The notes: generated by a model from the letters alone, not told the origin. A DNA stretch of 64,000 bases from Nocardiopsis coralli (GCF_014892575.1 NZ_JADBGI010000020.1:42641-106640); one strand, 5' to 3'. Counted from the stretch's first letter, positions 8,082 through 15,756 are shown. Made by a program: numbers and translations.

Positions 8082-9400
8082 GTCGGTGTCCTCGATTCGT
8101 TCGTGATCGTTTCCTCGGGGCTGTCCGCAGCGGGTTCACCGAAACCGCGCAGCCGCGACGAGGTCATGGCCAGGAGCGCGGCGGCGAGCCCCAACAGGCC
8201 CGCGAACGCCAGGAAGAATGCGGTGGCGCCGGTCTTGTCGGCGCCCAGCAGCGGCACCGCCGGGCCAGCTCCGGTGTCGGCGAACAGCGGGGTCAGGACG
8301 TAGTCGACGACGGGTCCGGCGACGAGCAGCCCCAGCGGGAGGGACGACTGTGCCAGCAGACGCCGGGCCCCGAAGACCCTCCCCTGCTGCTGTTCCGGCA
8401 CGTGGGACTGCCAGATGGCCTGGTAGGCGGAGTTGACCGCGGGCAGCACCGACCCGGCCAGCAGGGACGAGGCGATCCACAGCCACGGGGCCCACGACAG
8501 GCCCAGCAGCAGGGGGCCGGCGACCGACCCGACCGCCATCCCGGCCAGTACGAGGGTCATCCGCCGGAACCGGTCACCGACCGCGCTGACGGCCAGGGCG
8601 CCCATCACCCCGCCCACTCCTCCGGCGGCCAGGACCACCCCGAGCAGGGCCTCGTCGTCCCCGCTGCGCAGCATGATCAGCGGTGTGGTCAGCGCGTAGG
8701 AGATCGCCCCGGAGAAGTTGAGCACGAAGAACAGCAGGAGCAGGATCACCAGGGGCCGGCTGCCGAAGATGTAGGTGAACCCGAACGACAGGTCGGCGCG
8801 GAACACCGCCCACGAACGGCGCGCTTCCCCCTCCGCCGCGACCGGCCGGGGGGTGCGGACCAGCAACAGGACCACCGCGGCGAACACGAACGTGACCAGG
8901 TCCAGGAGCAGGATGAGCGACAGGTCGGTCAGCGCCAGCAGGACACCCCCGAGGGCGGGGCCGAGGATCTCCGACCCCGGCGCGACCAGGCTGATCATCC
9001 CGTTGGCGCGCACCAGCCGTTCCTCGGCCACCAGCAGCGGGACCAGCGCCATGTACGCCACCAGGTGCAGGGACTCCATGACCCCTTCGAACACGGCGAT
9101 GACGAACAGGTGCCAGATCTCCAGGGTGCCCGTGAGGTACAGGGCGAGGACGGTGGACGTGGTGACGGCGAGTGCGGCGTCGCCGAACAGCACGGCCACC
9201 CGCGGCCCGATGCGGTCCACGAGCACGCCGGCCACCGGTGCCATGGCCAGTCCGGGGGCCAGGGACAGCAGGGTCAGCAGTGCGAACAGGGTCGCCGAAC
9301 CGGACTCCGCCCACACCCACAGGGTCACGGCGAACCAGGCCGTGCCCGATCCGATCGCGGACAGCAGCTGGGTCGACCACACCAGGGAGAAACGTCGCAT
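8078..9400 (-). CDS. MFS exporter of the peptide cluster (EntS/MDR-like)
   Basis: A 440-aa major facilitator with 12 predicted transmembrane segments. The motif-A-like 'GVLVDRIGPRVAVLFGD' lies after TM2 (about residues 61-77) and a second copy 'VSAVGDRFRRM' lies mid-protein. It resembles the MFS_3/EntS group that exports siderophores and peptides. It begins 6 bp after the oxygenase stop and overlaps the GNAT start. It is the only transporter in the cluster and is presumably the product exporter. No peptidase domain is fused to it. Confidence 0.9.
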   Translation of the reverse strand: MRRFSLVWSTQLLSAIGSGTAWFAVTLWVWAESGSATLFALLTLLSLAPGLAMAPVAGVLVDRIGPRVAVLFGDAALAVTTSTVLALYLTGTLEIWHLFVIAVFEGVMESLHLVAYMALVPLLVAEERLVRANGMISLVAPGSEILGPALGGVLLALTDLSLILLLDLVTFVFAAVVLLLVRTPRPVAAEGEARRSWAVFRADLSFGFTYIFGSRPLVILLLLFFVLNFSGAISYALTTPLIMLRSGDDEALLGVVLAAGGVGGVMGALAVSAVGDRFRRMTLVLAGMAVGSVAGPLLLGLSWAPWLWIASSLLAGSVLPAVNSAYQAIWQSHVPEQQQGRVFGARRLLAQSSLPLGLLVAGPVVDYVLTPLFADTGAGPAVPLLGADKTGATAFFLAFAGLLGLAAALLAMTSSRLRGFGEPAADSPEETITNESRTPT

Positions 9401-9406
9401 GCCGTC

Positions 9407-9958
9407 CTAGACCTCGCCGGAGGGGGCGTCGCTGCGGTGCGGCAGCGGCGGGATCGTCACCAGGGTGTAGCGCTCCTCCGAGACCACCGGGTCGACCCAG
9501 TGCCAGGCCTGGGGATCGTGCTCGACGAAGGTGCCGGCCCGGTCCGGGACGAACACCATGGTCCCGGGGTCGTGCTGGGCGTTGAGACCGTCCGAGCCCG
9601 ACGTGCTGAGCATGTAGAGGCCCTGGCGCAGCGAGTCGCGGTGCGGCAGGACGTAGTCTCCGCGGTCGTACCTGTTGACCTGGACGTAGTAGTCGCCCAT
9701 CGGTGTCCCCTCCGGGGTGATGGCGGCGAAGATCGCGGCCCTGAGGTCGTCGGGCATCCAGGCGGACTGGAGCACGTGGTAGCGGTCGTCGTCCTCGTAC
9801 TCGGTGTCCCGGTAGGGGTCGAAGGGGTCGGTCCCGGCCGGCCGGGGCGGGGCGCCGGGGTCGGGGTGGTCGGCGAAGAGGTGTCGGTAGCGGCGGGCGA
9901 GGGAGACGATCCCCGCGCAGTCGGCCACCACGTCGGGAACCACGGTCAACGGCTTCAT
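9407..9958 (-). CDS. 2OG-Fe(II) oxygenase-like protein with intact metal triad
   Basis: A 183-aa protein. The C-terminal half has a double-stranded beta-helix pattern with H106-x-D108 ('LPHRDSL'), H153 ('AWHWVDP') and R163 ten residues later ('EERYTL'). This is the facial triad plus 2-oxoglutarate-anchoring Arg expected of Fe(II)/2OG dioxygenases. An HxD preceded by 'NRYDRGDYVLP' recalls prolyl-hydroxylase-type enzymes. The ATG overlaps the stop of the degenerate paralogue (ATGA). The likely reaction is hydroxylation or desaturation of a peptide-borne or free residue (inference). A JmjC or cupin oxygenase is the alternative. Confidence 0.7.
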   Translation of the reverse strand: MKPLTVVPDVVADCAGIVSLARRYRHLFADHPDPGAPPRPAGTDPFDPYRDTEYEDDDRYHVLQSAWMPDDLRAAIFAAITPEGTPMGDYYVQVNRYDRGDYVLPHRDSLRQGLYMLSTSGSDGLNAQHDPGTMVFVPDRAGTFVEHDPQAWHWVDPVVSEERYTLVTIPPLPHRSDAPSGEV

Positions 9959-10422
9959 CGCACCCCCATCACGACGCTGTACCTGGGTGCCCCGCGCACG
10001 GGGCTCACCCACGTCCACGCCCCCGGTTCCAGGACCAGGCCCGCGCCCACCCGGTCCGGCAGGCGTTCGAAACGCTCGCCGGTCCAGGCGGTGACCCCGT
10101 CGACCTCGGAGTCGGTCAGGGGGAAGGTCAGCGTCCAGTTCCCGGCCGCGCTGTCACCGGCCCGGCGGGGCAGGGTGAAGTCACCGACGCCGTGGCGGTG
10201 CACGCGTACCGTCGCGGGGTCGGGGGTACCGGGCAACCCGGCGGCGACGGCGATGAGGCGGTCCCGCAGTTCGGGTTCGTCGACGGCGAGGTCGGTGTAC
10301 CGGGACCGGGCCCCGGTGAGGTCGGCCGGGGCCGAGGGGCGCAGGCCCTCCAGCACCGACTCCACCTCCTGCGGCAGTGCTGGGTCGACGGACACCTCCG
10401 TCGGCCCTGCGGTGAGGATCAT
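9955..10422 (-). CDS. Degenerate paralogue of the 2OG oxygenase (metal ligands lost)
   Basis: A 155-aa protein whose C-terminal half aligns with the next gene: 'HGVGDFTLPRRAGD' against 'NRYDRGDYVLPHRDS', and 'GAWTWVSPV' against 'QAWHWVDPV'. At the metal positions it has R86, A88 and T137 instead of H, D and H, while the 2OG-type Arg is kept as R147. It is probably not an oxygenase itself and may be a structural or substrate-binding partner. A good RBS (GGAG) precedes the ATG at 10422, 11 bp after the PLP enzyme. Expression coupled to the active copy suggests a heteromeric complex (inference). Confidence 0.65.
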   Translation of the reverse strand: MILTAGPTEVSVDPALPQEVESVLEGLRPSAPADLTGARSRYTDLAVDEPELRDRLIAVAAGLPGTPDPATVRVHRHGVGDFTLPRRAGDSAAGNWTLTFPLTDSEVDGVTAWTGERFERLPDRVGAGLVLEPGAWTWVSPVRGAPRYSVVMGVR

Positions 10423-10433
10423 CGTCTTCTCCT

Positions 10434-11930
10434 TCACTCCAGATCGGTCAGGTCGACGGGGACCGCGTCGGGGTCGCTCCGGCACAGGGAATCGATGTCG
10501 GGATGGGAGGCCACCTCCATCAGGAGCTCCAGCACCGCTGACCTGCCCCACCCGCCCCGCGCGCCCATCGCCACCTTGAACAGGCCCCGCCCCTCCTTGA
10601 GCGAGGGCACGATGCACTCGAACCGGTGGGCGCGGAAACCGAAGCTCGACCCGTGCGAGAACGGCAGTCCCCGGCGGCACGCTTGGGAACGCAACACCCC
10701 GAGGAGCCGCCCGTGGTGCTCGAGCCGGTCCTCACGCAGATGGCACACGACGAACGGGGCCTGCGCCCAGGCCGCCCCGCCGTCCAGCGCGGGATGGGCG
10801 ATGCGGGAGAAGAGCCGCCCCGGTCCCGAGAGGTCGGCGAGCAGCCGGGCGGTCAGCGCGTTGTTGCGCAGGACCGCGACGGCGTGGTCCCGGGCGGCCG
10901 CACGGTCCAGGACGAACGGTGCGCTGAGCACCGAGAGGGCCTCCAGGGACAGGCCGGAGCCCACGACCGTGCGCATCTTGCGCAGGTAGGCGGCCAGGTC
11001 GGCCACGGGCGGGAGCACCGGATCGGACCGGCGCGTGTACAGGGACGCCACCCCCAGGTTGCCCAGTTCCAGGCCGCGCTGGTCGAGCTTGAGGCCGGAG
11101 CGGACCTCGACGACCAGGACGCCGGGGTCGCCGACGGCCTCTGCGAACCGTTCCATGGGCCATACGGGCGCGACGAGGGTCGAGTCCACCACGACCATGC
11201 CGGGACGGCCGCCGCGCCGTTCCCGCCACGCGCCCATGAGCGCCGGCAGGTCGAGCGCCTCCAGTTCCCACTCGTAGCGGACGGGTTCGACGAACAGCAC
11301 GTCCACCTCCCCCGAGAGCAGGGACGAACGCAGTTCCTCCTGGCTCTCGGCGCGTCGGCAGCGCAGGCCGTCGTCGGCGACCAGGTCGAACAGGACCCCG
11401 GTCTCGTAGTAGGCGCCCCACATCACGAGGTTCAGGGGACCGTCCGCGGTGGCCCGGGTCAGACTCCGATAACACTGGAGGACCCCTGCGATGGACGCCA
11501 TGCCGCTGGAGTACACGACGTGCGCGGCCTCGTGGTGGTCGAGCCCGGTGTCCTGGGCCGCGAGCCGCTCCTCCAGCGAGGGGCATTCGATGTTGCGCTC
11601 GTAGCTGTGCGTGGAGGGGCGCCCGAAGGGCAGGGCCATGGGTGTGCCCAGGGGCGGTGACTTGTAGAGGGGATCGGTGAAGCCGTGGGCGTGGCGCAGC
11701 CACATCGCGCGGAGTTCGGCCTCCGCCCGGCTCATCTCCTCCTCCGCCTCGGGGCCCTGTTCTCCGGCCGAGGCCAGGACGCGTTCGCGCCACCCCCGTG
11801 TCGGCCCGGCCCGGCGGCCGTCCGGGGCCGGGGGGAACAGCGTGTCGGCGAGCCCGAGCAGGGCCGCGGCCTCGTCGGGTGCGGCCGCCGTGGCCGTGTC
11901 CGCGCGCGCTCCGGTGGCGTCCGTGCTCAT
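10434..11930 (-). CDS. Fold-type-I PLP enzyme, Cys/Met-metabolism (cystathionine synthase/lyase) superfamily-like
   Basis: A 498-aa protein, about 100 residues longer than typical cystathionine gamma-synthases because of an N-terminal extension (residues 1-95). Visible PLP features are a phosphate-binding 'SSGMAS' at 141-146, 'VVVDST' with D249 for the pyridine nitrogen, and 'VRSGLKLDQRG' with K281 as the probable Schiff-base Lys. An 'S-x-x-K' arrangement occurs around it, as in the family. The ATG overlaps the upstream stop (ATGA), and AAGGAGG lies nine bases before it. The reaction is unknown; beta/gamma elimination or replacement and transamination are possible. Confidence 0.75.
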   Translation of the reverse strand: MSTDATGARADTATAAAPDEAAALLGLADTLFPPAPDGRRAGPTRGWRERVLASAGEQGPEAEEEMSRAEAELRAMWLRHAHGFTDPLYKSPPLGTPMALPFGRPSTHSYERNIECPSLEERLAAQDTGLDHHEAAHVVYSSGMASIAGVLQCYRSLTRATADGPLNLVMWGAYYETGVLFDLVADDGLRCRRAESQEELRSSLLSGEVDVLFVEPVRYEWELEALDLPALMGAWRERRGGRPGMVVVDSTLVAPVWPMERFAEAVGDPGVLVVEVRSGLKLDQRGLELGNLGVASLYTRRSDPVLPPVADLAAYLRKMRTVVGSGLSLEALSVLSAPFVLDRAAARDHAVAVLRNNALTARLLADLSGPGRLFSRIAHPALDGGAAWAQAPFVVCHLREDRLEHHGRLLGVLRSQACRRGLPFSHGSSFGFRAHRFECIVPSLKEGRGLFKVAMGARGGWGRSAVLELLMEVASHPDIDSLCRSDPDAVPVDLTDLE

Positions 11931-13048
11931 GTGCTCCGCCCTCCTTCGACGCGCACGACCTCCTGGCGCGGTGGGCCCCATCCGTGGAGGTCGCGCATCA
12001 TGCTCGCGGTGTAGGCCCCGGACGCGTTGAACACCAGCCGGTCGCCGGGGCGGGGATCGGTCAGCGCGGCCTCCTCGGCCAGGACGTCGTTCTCGTAGCA
12101 GGTCACCCCGCCGATCAGATGGGGGTGCCCCTCCCCGCCCCGGTCCGGCACGCGGGCCACGACCCGGGGGCTCCCCCAGGTGAACAGGTTCCAGCCCGAG
12201 GCGTCGGCGACGGCGTATCCGCGGCCGTCGGGCAGCCGGTCGACGGAGCGCAGGGAGACCACCAGGTAGCCGGCCAACGCGGTCGTCAGCATGCCGGGCT
12301 CCAGGAGGACGCGCACGGGTGCGTCTGCGAGGCGTTCGGCGACGCGCTTCCAGGCCTGCCGGGCCCGCTGCCGGTCGACGTACAGCGTGGTCAGGCCGCC
12401 GCCCAGGTTGAGTGTCCGCACCTGCGGGAAGGCGCGCAGGCAGGTGAGCAGGGCCGACGCCAACAGGCGGGCCCGTTCTGGCGTACCGACCTCGCCGCTG
12501 TGGACGTGGAGCCGCACGACGCGGACCCCGGCCTCGTCCAGGAGCCGGTGGAGTTCGGGGTCGGCGGGCTCGGCCCCGAACCTGCTCGCCCGGCGCCCCG
12601 AGGTGCGGTCCTGTTCGGCCATCGGCACGCGCAGGCGCAGCCCGATCTCCCGTGGCACGGGGCGGGCCCGCAGGAGCGATCGCAGTTGGTCGACGCCGTC
12701 GACGTCGACCATCGCACCGTGCTCGGCCATGGTGGCCAGATGCTCGCCGGTCAGTCCCGGCCCGGTGGCGCTGATCGGGTCCATGCCGGCGTCCCGCGCC
12801 GCCCGGAACTCGGCGGGCGAGGCGACGTCGGCCCCCACCCCGAGGCCGGCCAGGTGGCGCAACAGCGGCGGGAAGCGGTTGGCCTTGAGGGCGAACAGCA
12901 GGCCGCGGTCCGGGAGGTCGGCCGTGTCCTCGCGCAATGCACGGACGGTCGTGGTGATCGCGTCCAGGTCGTACAGGAGGGCGGGGGTGCCGACGGTCCG
13001 GGCGGCCCGCAGGACCGCCTCACCGGGGGCGGAGGGCACGATCGTCAC
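11927..13048 (-). CDS. Alanine-racemase-fold PLP decarboxylase (Orn/DAP decarboxylase family), copy 2
   Basis: A 373-aa type III PLP enzyme. The N-terminal TIM barrel carries the PLP Lys K55 ('FALKANRFP'), 'HVHSGE' at 181-186 and a phosphate-binding 'LGGG' at 215-218. 'EPG' lies at 250-252. The C-terminal beta domain carries C317-x3-D321 ('CYEND') and Y346. C and D at these positions match the active-site Cys and Asp of ornithine and diaminopimelate decarboxylases. GTG start in a GTGA overlap with the arginase gene. With an arginase immediately upstream, decarboxylation of ornithine or an ornithine derivative is the simplest idea (inference). Confidence 0.85.
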   Translation of the reverse strand: MTIVPSAPGEAVLRAARTVGTPALLYDLDAITTTVRALREDTADLPDRGLLFALKANRFPPLLRHLAGLGVGADVASPAEFRAARDAGMDPISATGPGLTGEHLATMAEHGAMVDVDGVDQLRSLLRARPVPREIGLRLRVPMAEQDRTSGRRASRFGAEPADPELHRLLDEAGVRVVRLHVHSGEVGTPERARLLASALLTCLRAFPQVRTLNLGGGLTTLYVDRQRARQAWKRVAERLADAPVRVLLEPGMLTTALAGYLVVSLRSVDRLPDGRGYAVADASGWNLFTWGSPRVVARVPDRGGEGHPHLIGGVTCYENDVLAEEAALTDPRPGDRLVFNASGAYTASMMRDLHGWGPPRQEVVRVEGGRST

Positions 13049-14292
13049 GCGGCGCCTCCCCTCGGTGCCGTGGCGGCGTCCAGGGCCCGCAACAGCAGGT
13101 CGGAGATGATCAACCCGTCGGTCTCGCCCTCCTGGGGCAGGAACTCGACCACGTCGATGCCGACGATGCGCCGGGCGGAGCACAGGTCGGTGAGCAGCCC
13201 GACCAGTTGCGCGTGCGTGAACCCGCCGGGCAGGGGCGTGCCGGTGGCCGAGAGCACCGAGGGGTCCAGGGCGTCCACGTCGACGGTCAGGTGGTAGGGC
13301 AGGCCCTCCGGGAGTTCGGCGAGGATGTCGGCGAGCGGGGTGCGCAGAGCCGACGTCCCGGGCCAACGGCGCAGGGCCTCGTCCGGTCGTGCGGGCGGAT
13401 CCTCCAGTTGGCGCAGGCCGAACTGGGCGAGGCGGACCACCCGGGGGTCGCCCACCACCCAGTCCATGACGTTGCCGTGGTGGCAGTGGAGTTCGGCGTC
13501 GTCGCGGCGGGGGCGCGCGTAGTCGCCGTGTGCGTCGATGTGCAGGACACCGAGCTCGCCGTGGACCCCGGTCAGGCCGCGGACGACGGGCAGCGTGACG
13601 GAGTGGTCCCCGCCCAGGACCACCGGGAGCCGCCCGTGGCCGGCGAGCCGGCCGACCACGTTCTCCAGGACCGACCAGGTGGGCCCGGCGGAGCGGTGCA
13701 CGCTCGCGGTCACGTCGCCGATGTCGGCCAGGCGGACCCCGGCCAGCACCCGGTTTCCGGTCACCGGATCCACGGCGCCGGGCGGGCCGTCGACGGTGTC
13801 CCGGCAGCGGAACACCGCACCCCCGGTCCGCCGCAGTTGAGCGGGGCCGAACCTGCTGCCGGGCCGGTGCGAGGCGCCCAGGTCGTAGGGCATCCCGGCG
13901 AAGACCACGTCACAGGCCTCACCGCGCAGCGCCTCGGCCAGGGTCAGGACCGGGGCACCGAACATGCCGCCCCGTCCGGCGGGTGTGGGCACGCCGTCCG
14001 GGTCGTGGCGCCGGACGAGGCCGCGTTCGCCCAGCGCCGTGACGAGAGTGCGCAGGCGGGACCGGTCGGTGGCGCCGCCGTCGGGAAAGGTGGCCAGGGT
14101 GCGGGGGACGGCGAAGGCGGCGAGCAGGTCGGCGGTGGCCGGGCCGACCTCGATCTCCCACCCCTCGCGGGTGTGCCACACGGTCGTGCGGCCGTTCCGT
14201 GCACCGCGCATGGCGAGCAGGGGTTCGGTGGTCAGGAGGGTGTCGTCGGTGATCGCGGGGGCCTCGGCCGGCCCGGGTGCGGCGTCGTTCAC
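13045..14292 (-). CDS. Arginase-family ureohydrolase with N-terminal RRE/PqqD-like domain
   Basis: A 415-aa protein. Residues 112-405 form an arginase/agmatinase-type ureohydrolase with all manganese ligands: GGDHS (227-231, H230), DAHGD (253-257, D253/H255/D257) and DVD (338-340). Residues about 18-95 form an extra winged-helix-like domain ('GWEIEVGPATADLLAAF...LVTALGERGLV') resembling PqqD/RiPP recognition elements, which bind leader peptides. Free-standing arginases are only about 300 aa. Peptide arginases that make Orn in RiPPs (OspR, landornamide) are known. GTG start in a GTGA overlap with the upstream decarboxylase-like gene. Acting on the cluster peptide is an inference. Confidence 0.87.
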   Translation of the reverse strand: MNDAAPGPAEAPAITDDTLLTTEPLLAMRGARNGRTTVWHTREGWEIEVGPATADLLAAFAVPRTLATFPDGGATDRSRLRTLVTALGERGLVRRHDPDGVPTPAGRGGMFGAPVLTLAEALRGEACDVVFAGMPYDLGASHRPGSRFGPAQLRRTGGAVFRCRDTVDGPPGAVDPVTGNRVLAGVRLADIGDVTASVHRSAGPTWSVLENVVGRLAGHGRLPVVLGGDHSVTLPVVRGLTGVHGELGVLHIDAHGDYARPRRDDAELHCHHGNVMDWVVGDPRVVRLAQFGLRQLEDPPARPDEALRRWPGTSALRTPLADILAELPEGLPYHLTVDVDALDPSVLSATGTPLPGGFTHAQLVGLLTDLCSARRIVGIDVVEFLPQEGETDGLIISDLLLRALDAATAPRGGAA

Positions 14293-15491
14293 GTGGCGGC
14301 CCCGGCGGTGGTGAGCGGGGCGCCGGCCTCGATCATGCGCTCACCGTCGAAGAGGTGTTCCTGCGGCGGCGGGATGCGGTTGAACCACCGGGCGTTGGTC
14401 ATGGTGTAGGCGCCGGTGGCGGTGATGACCAGGCGATCGCCCGGGCGGCAGTCGGGGACCTGCAGGACGGTGCGGGCCGCGGCGGGGGTGGCACCGAAGT
14501 AGTCGTTCTCGTAGAGGGTGCACCCTGCCAGGAGCGCGGGCCCGGTGGGGCGCTCCGCGTCCAGGGCCAGGACCTGGGGGCGGTTGTGCCACGGGGCGAG
14601 GTTCCAGGCCGAGGTGTCCAGGGTCACGACACGGGTGCCGAGGACCGGATGGTGTTCCTCCACCGACCGCACCCCGGCGAGCAGGTAGCCGTAGGGGGTG
14701 AGCAGCGCCCCGCCCGGTTCGAAGCGCAGGGAGATCGGGCGGCCGGTGCGTTCGCGCCAGCCGGTCACGAGCGCGGCGACGTCGGTGAACGCGGCGACGG
14801 CGCTCGCCCGGTCCTGGTAGAGGTGCAGGAAACCACCGCCGAGGTCGATGGTGGCCACGTCGGGCAGGTGCTCGGCGACGGTGAGCAGGTACCGGGTCTT
14901 GTAGCGCAGGGAGTCGGGGCTCATCTGACCGGTGTGCACGTGCAACCGGGTGGCCCTCAGCCGGTGTCGGTCGAGCACCCGGGGAAGGCCGGGGTCGGAG
15001 GGCAGGATCCCGAACCGGCTGTCCCCGGCGAAGGTGGCCGAGTTCTCCAGGGCGCCGGGGAGGTCCACCCGTAGGCGCAGCCCCACCTCGGCCCCGGGCC
15101 GGTGCCGCCCGTAGACGTCGAGCTGGTCGAGGGAGTCGCAGTCCAGGGTGGTTCCGTGCTCGGCCAGGGTGTCGAAGTCGGCCGTGGTGAAGACGGGGCC
15201 CGTCGCGGAGATCTCGGCGAACCCGGCGTTCAGGGCGAGGTCGAGCTCCCCGGGCGAGGCGACGTCGCAGCCGAGCCCGAGAGCGGCCGCCTCCCGGAGC
15301 ACGGCAGGGGTGTGGCAGGCCTTGAGGGCCAGGTTGAGCCCGGCGTCGGGGATCAGGGACACGTCGCGGCGCATGGTCTCCACGCCGGCGCGGATCCCGG
15401 GAAGGTCGTAGATCAGCGCGGGGGTGGCCAGATCCGCGGCGAGCGCGAAGAGGCGTTCGCTCGGCGGGGTGAACAGTGGAGCTGGTGGCAT
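14289..15491 (-). CDS. Alanine-racemase-fold PLP decarboxylase-like protein, copy 1
   Basis: A 400-aa paralogue of the gene two positions downstream. It has PLP Lys K57 ('NLALKACHTP'), 'HVHTGQ' at 184-189, 'LGGG' at 217-220, 'EPG' at 258-260, 'END' at 328-330 and Y362. Unlike copy 2, the catalytic-Cys position just before 'YEND' is Leu, and the nearest Cys (C324) is shifted two residues upstream, so its chemistry may differ. The ATG at 15491 has a GAAGGA RBS. It is the first modifying gene after the peptide gene, 82 bp downstream of it across a strong hairpin. Carrier-tethered substrates are known for this fold (BtrK). Confidence 0.82.
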   Translation of the reverse strand: MPPAPLFTPPSERLFALAADLATPALIYDLPGIRAGVETMRRDVSLIPDAGLNLALKACHTPAVLREAAALGLGCDVASPGELDLALNAGFAEISATGPVFTTADFDTLAEHGTTLDCDSLDQLDVYGRHRPGAEVGLRLRVDLPGALENSATFAGDSRFGILPSDPGLPRVLDRHRLRATRLHVHTGQMSPDSLRYKTRYLLTVAEHLPDVATIDLGGGFLHLYQDRASAVAAFTDVAALVTGWRERTGRPISLRFEPGGALLTPYGYLLAGVRSVEEHHPVLGTRVVTLDTSAWNLAPWHNRPQVLALDAERPTGPALLAGCTLYENDYFGATPAAARTVLQVPDCRPGDRLVITATGAYTMTNARWFNRIPPPQEHLFDGERMIEAGAPLTTAGAAT

Positions 15492-15516
15492 CGATGGTCC
15501 TTCACCGGAGAGGGGA

Positions 15517-15547
15517 CCCGTCGGGCCGGTGGCGCCGGCCCGACGGG
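15517..15547 (-). terminator. Strong hairpin between peptide gene and first enzyme (attenuator or mRNA stabiliser)
   Basis: A perfect 13-bp GC-rich stem (15517-15529 with 15535-15547) with a 5-nt loop and no U-run. It sits in the 82-bp gap after the 60-aa peptide gene. Hairpins in this position are common in RiPP operons, where they raise precursor expression over the enzymes by partial termination or 3'-end stabilisation. Confidence 0.65.
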
Positions 15548-15573
15548 CGCGGATCCCAGGGGCTCGGGGGGAG

Positions 15574-15756
15574 CTAGCTGGCGCGCGGGCGGCTGCCGCC
15601 GATGGTGCCGAGGTCCATGTTGATCTCGCGGATGTCGGCGCCGCCGATCTCACGGATGGACTCGTCCGCAACGGCCTGCTCGGTCCAGGCCTCGCCGGTG
15701 AAGTTGGCGTCGAACTCCTGCTCGAGTTCGGCCAGCTTCGTCTGCAGAGTGGGCAT
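15574..15756 (-). CDS. 60-aa candidate RiPP precursor peptide
   Basis: A small gene with an excellent RBS (GGGAAAGGA, 6-7 nt before the ATG) and its own promoter-like sequence. The N-terminal half is a predicted amphipathic, acidic helix ('LQTKLAELEQEF', residues 4-15), as in leader peptides. The C-terminal half (31-60) holds a repeated 'IREI' (34-37 and 42-45), two Gly-Gly pairs (38-39, 53-54) and all four Arg residues (35, 43, 56, 58). The Arg content matches the arginase encoded three genes later. It contains no Cys and only one Lys. The function as precursor rests on context; a small carrier protein is the alternative. Confidence 0.68.
   Translation of the reverse strand: MPTLQTKLAELEQEFDANFTGEAWTEQAVADESIREIGGADIREINMDLGTIGGSRPRAS

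Noticed and set aside
8402..10579. 725-codon plus-strand frame
   Set aside because: Antisense to the MFS and oxygenase genes; Gln/Gly/Arg-rich translation without any family signature.
7092..15756. Reading the cluster as simple arginine/putrescine catabolism
   Set aside because: Exporter, oxygenase pair, GNAT, peptide gene and RRE-like extension do not fit catabolism, though a free-amino-acid pathway is not formally excluded.
7092..15756. Reading the cluster as an NRPS or lanthipeptide pathway
   Set aside because: No adenylation, condensation, LanB/LanC/LanM, YcaO or radical-SAM gene and no Cys in the peptide.
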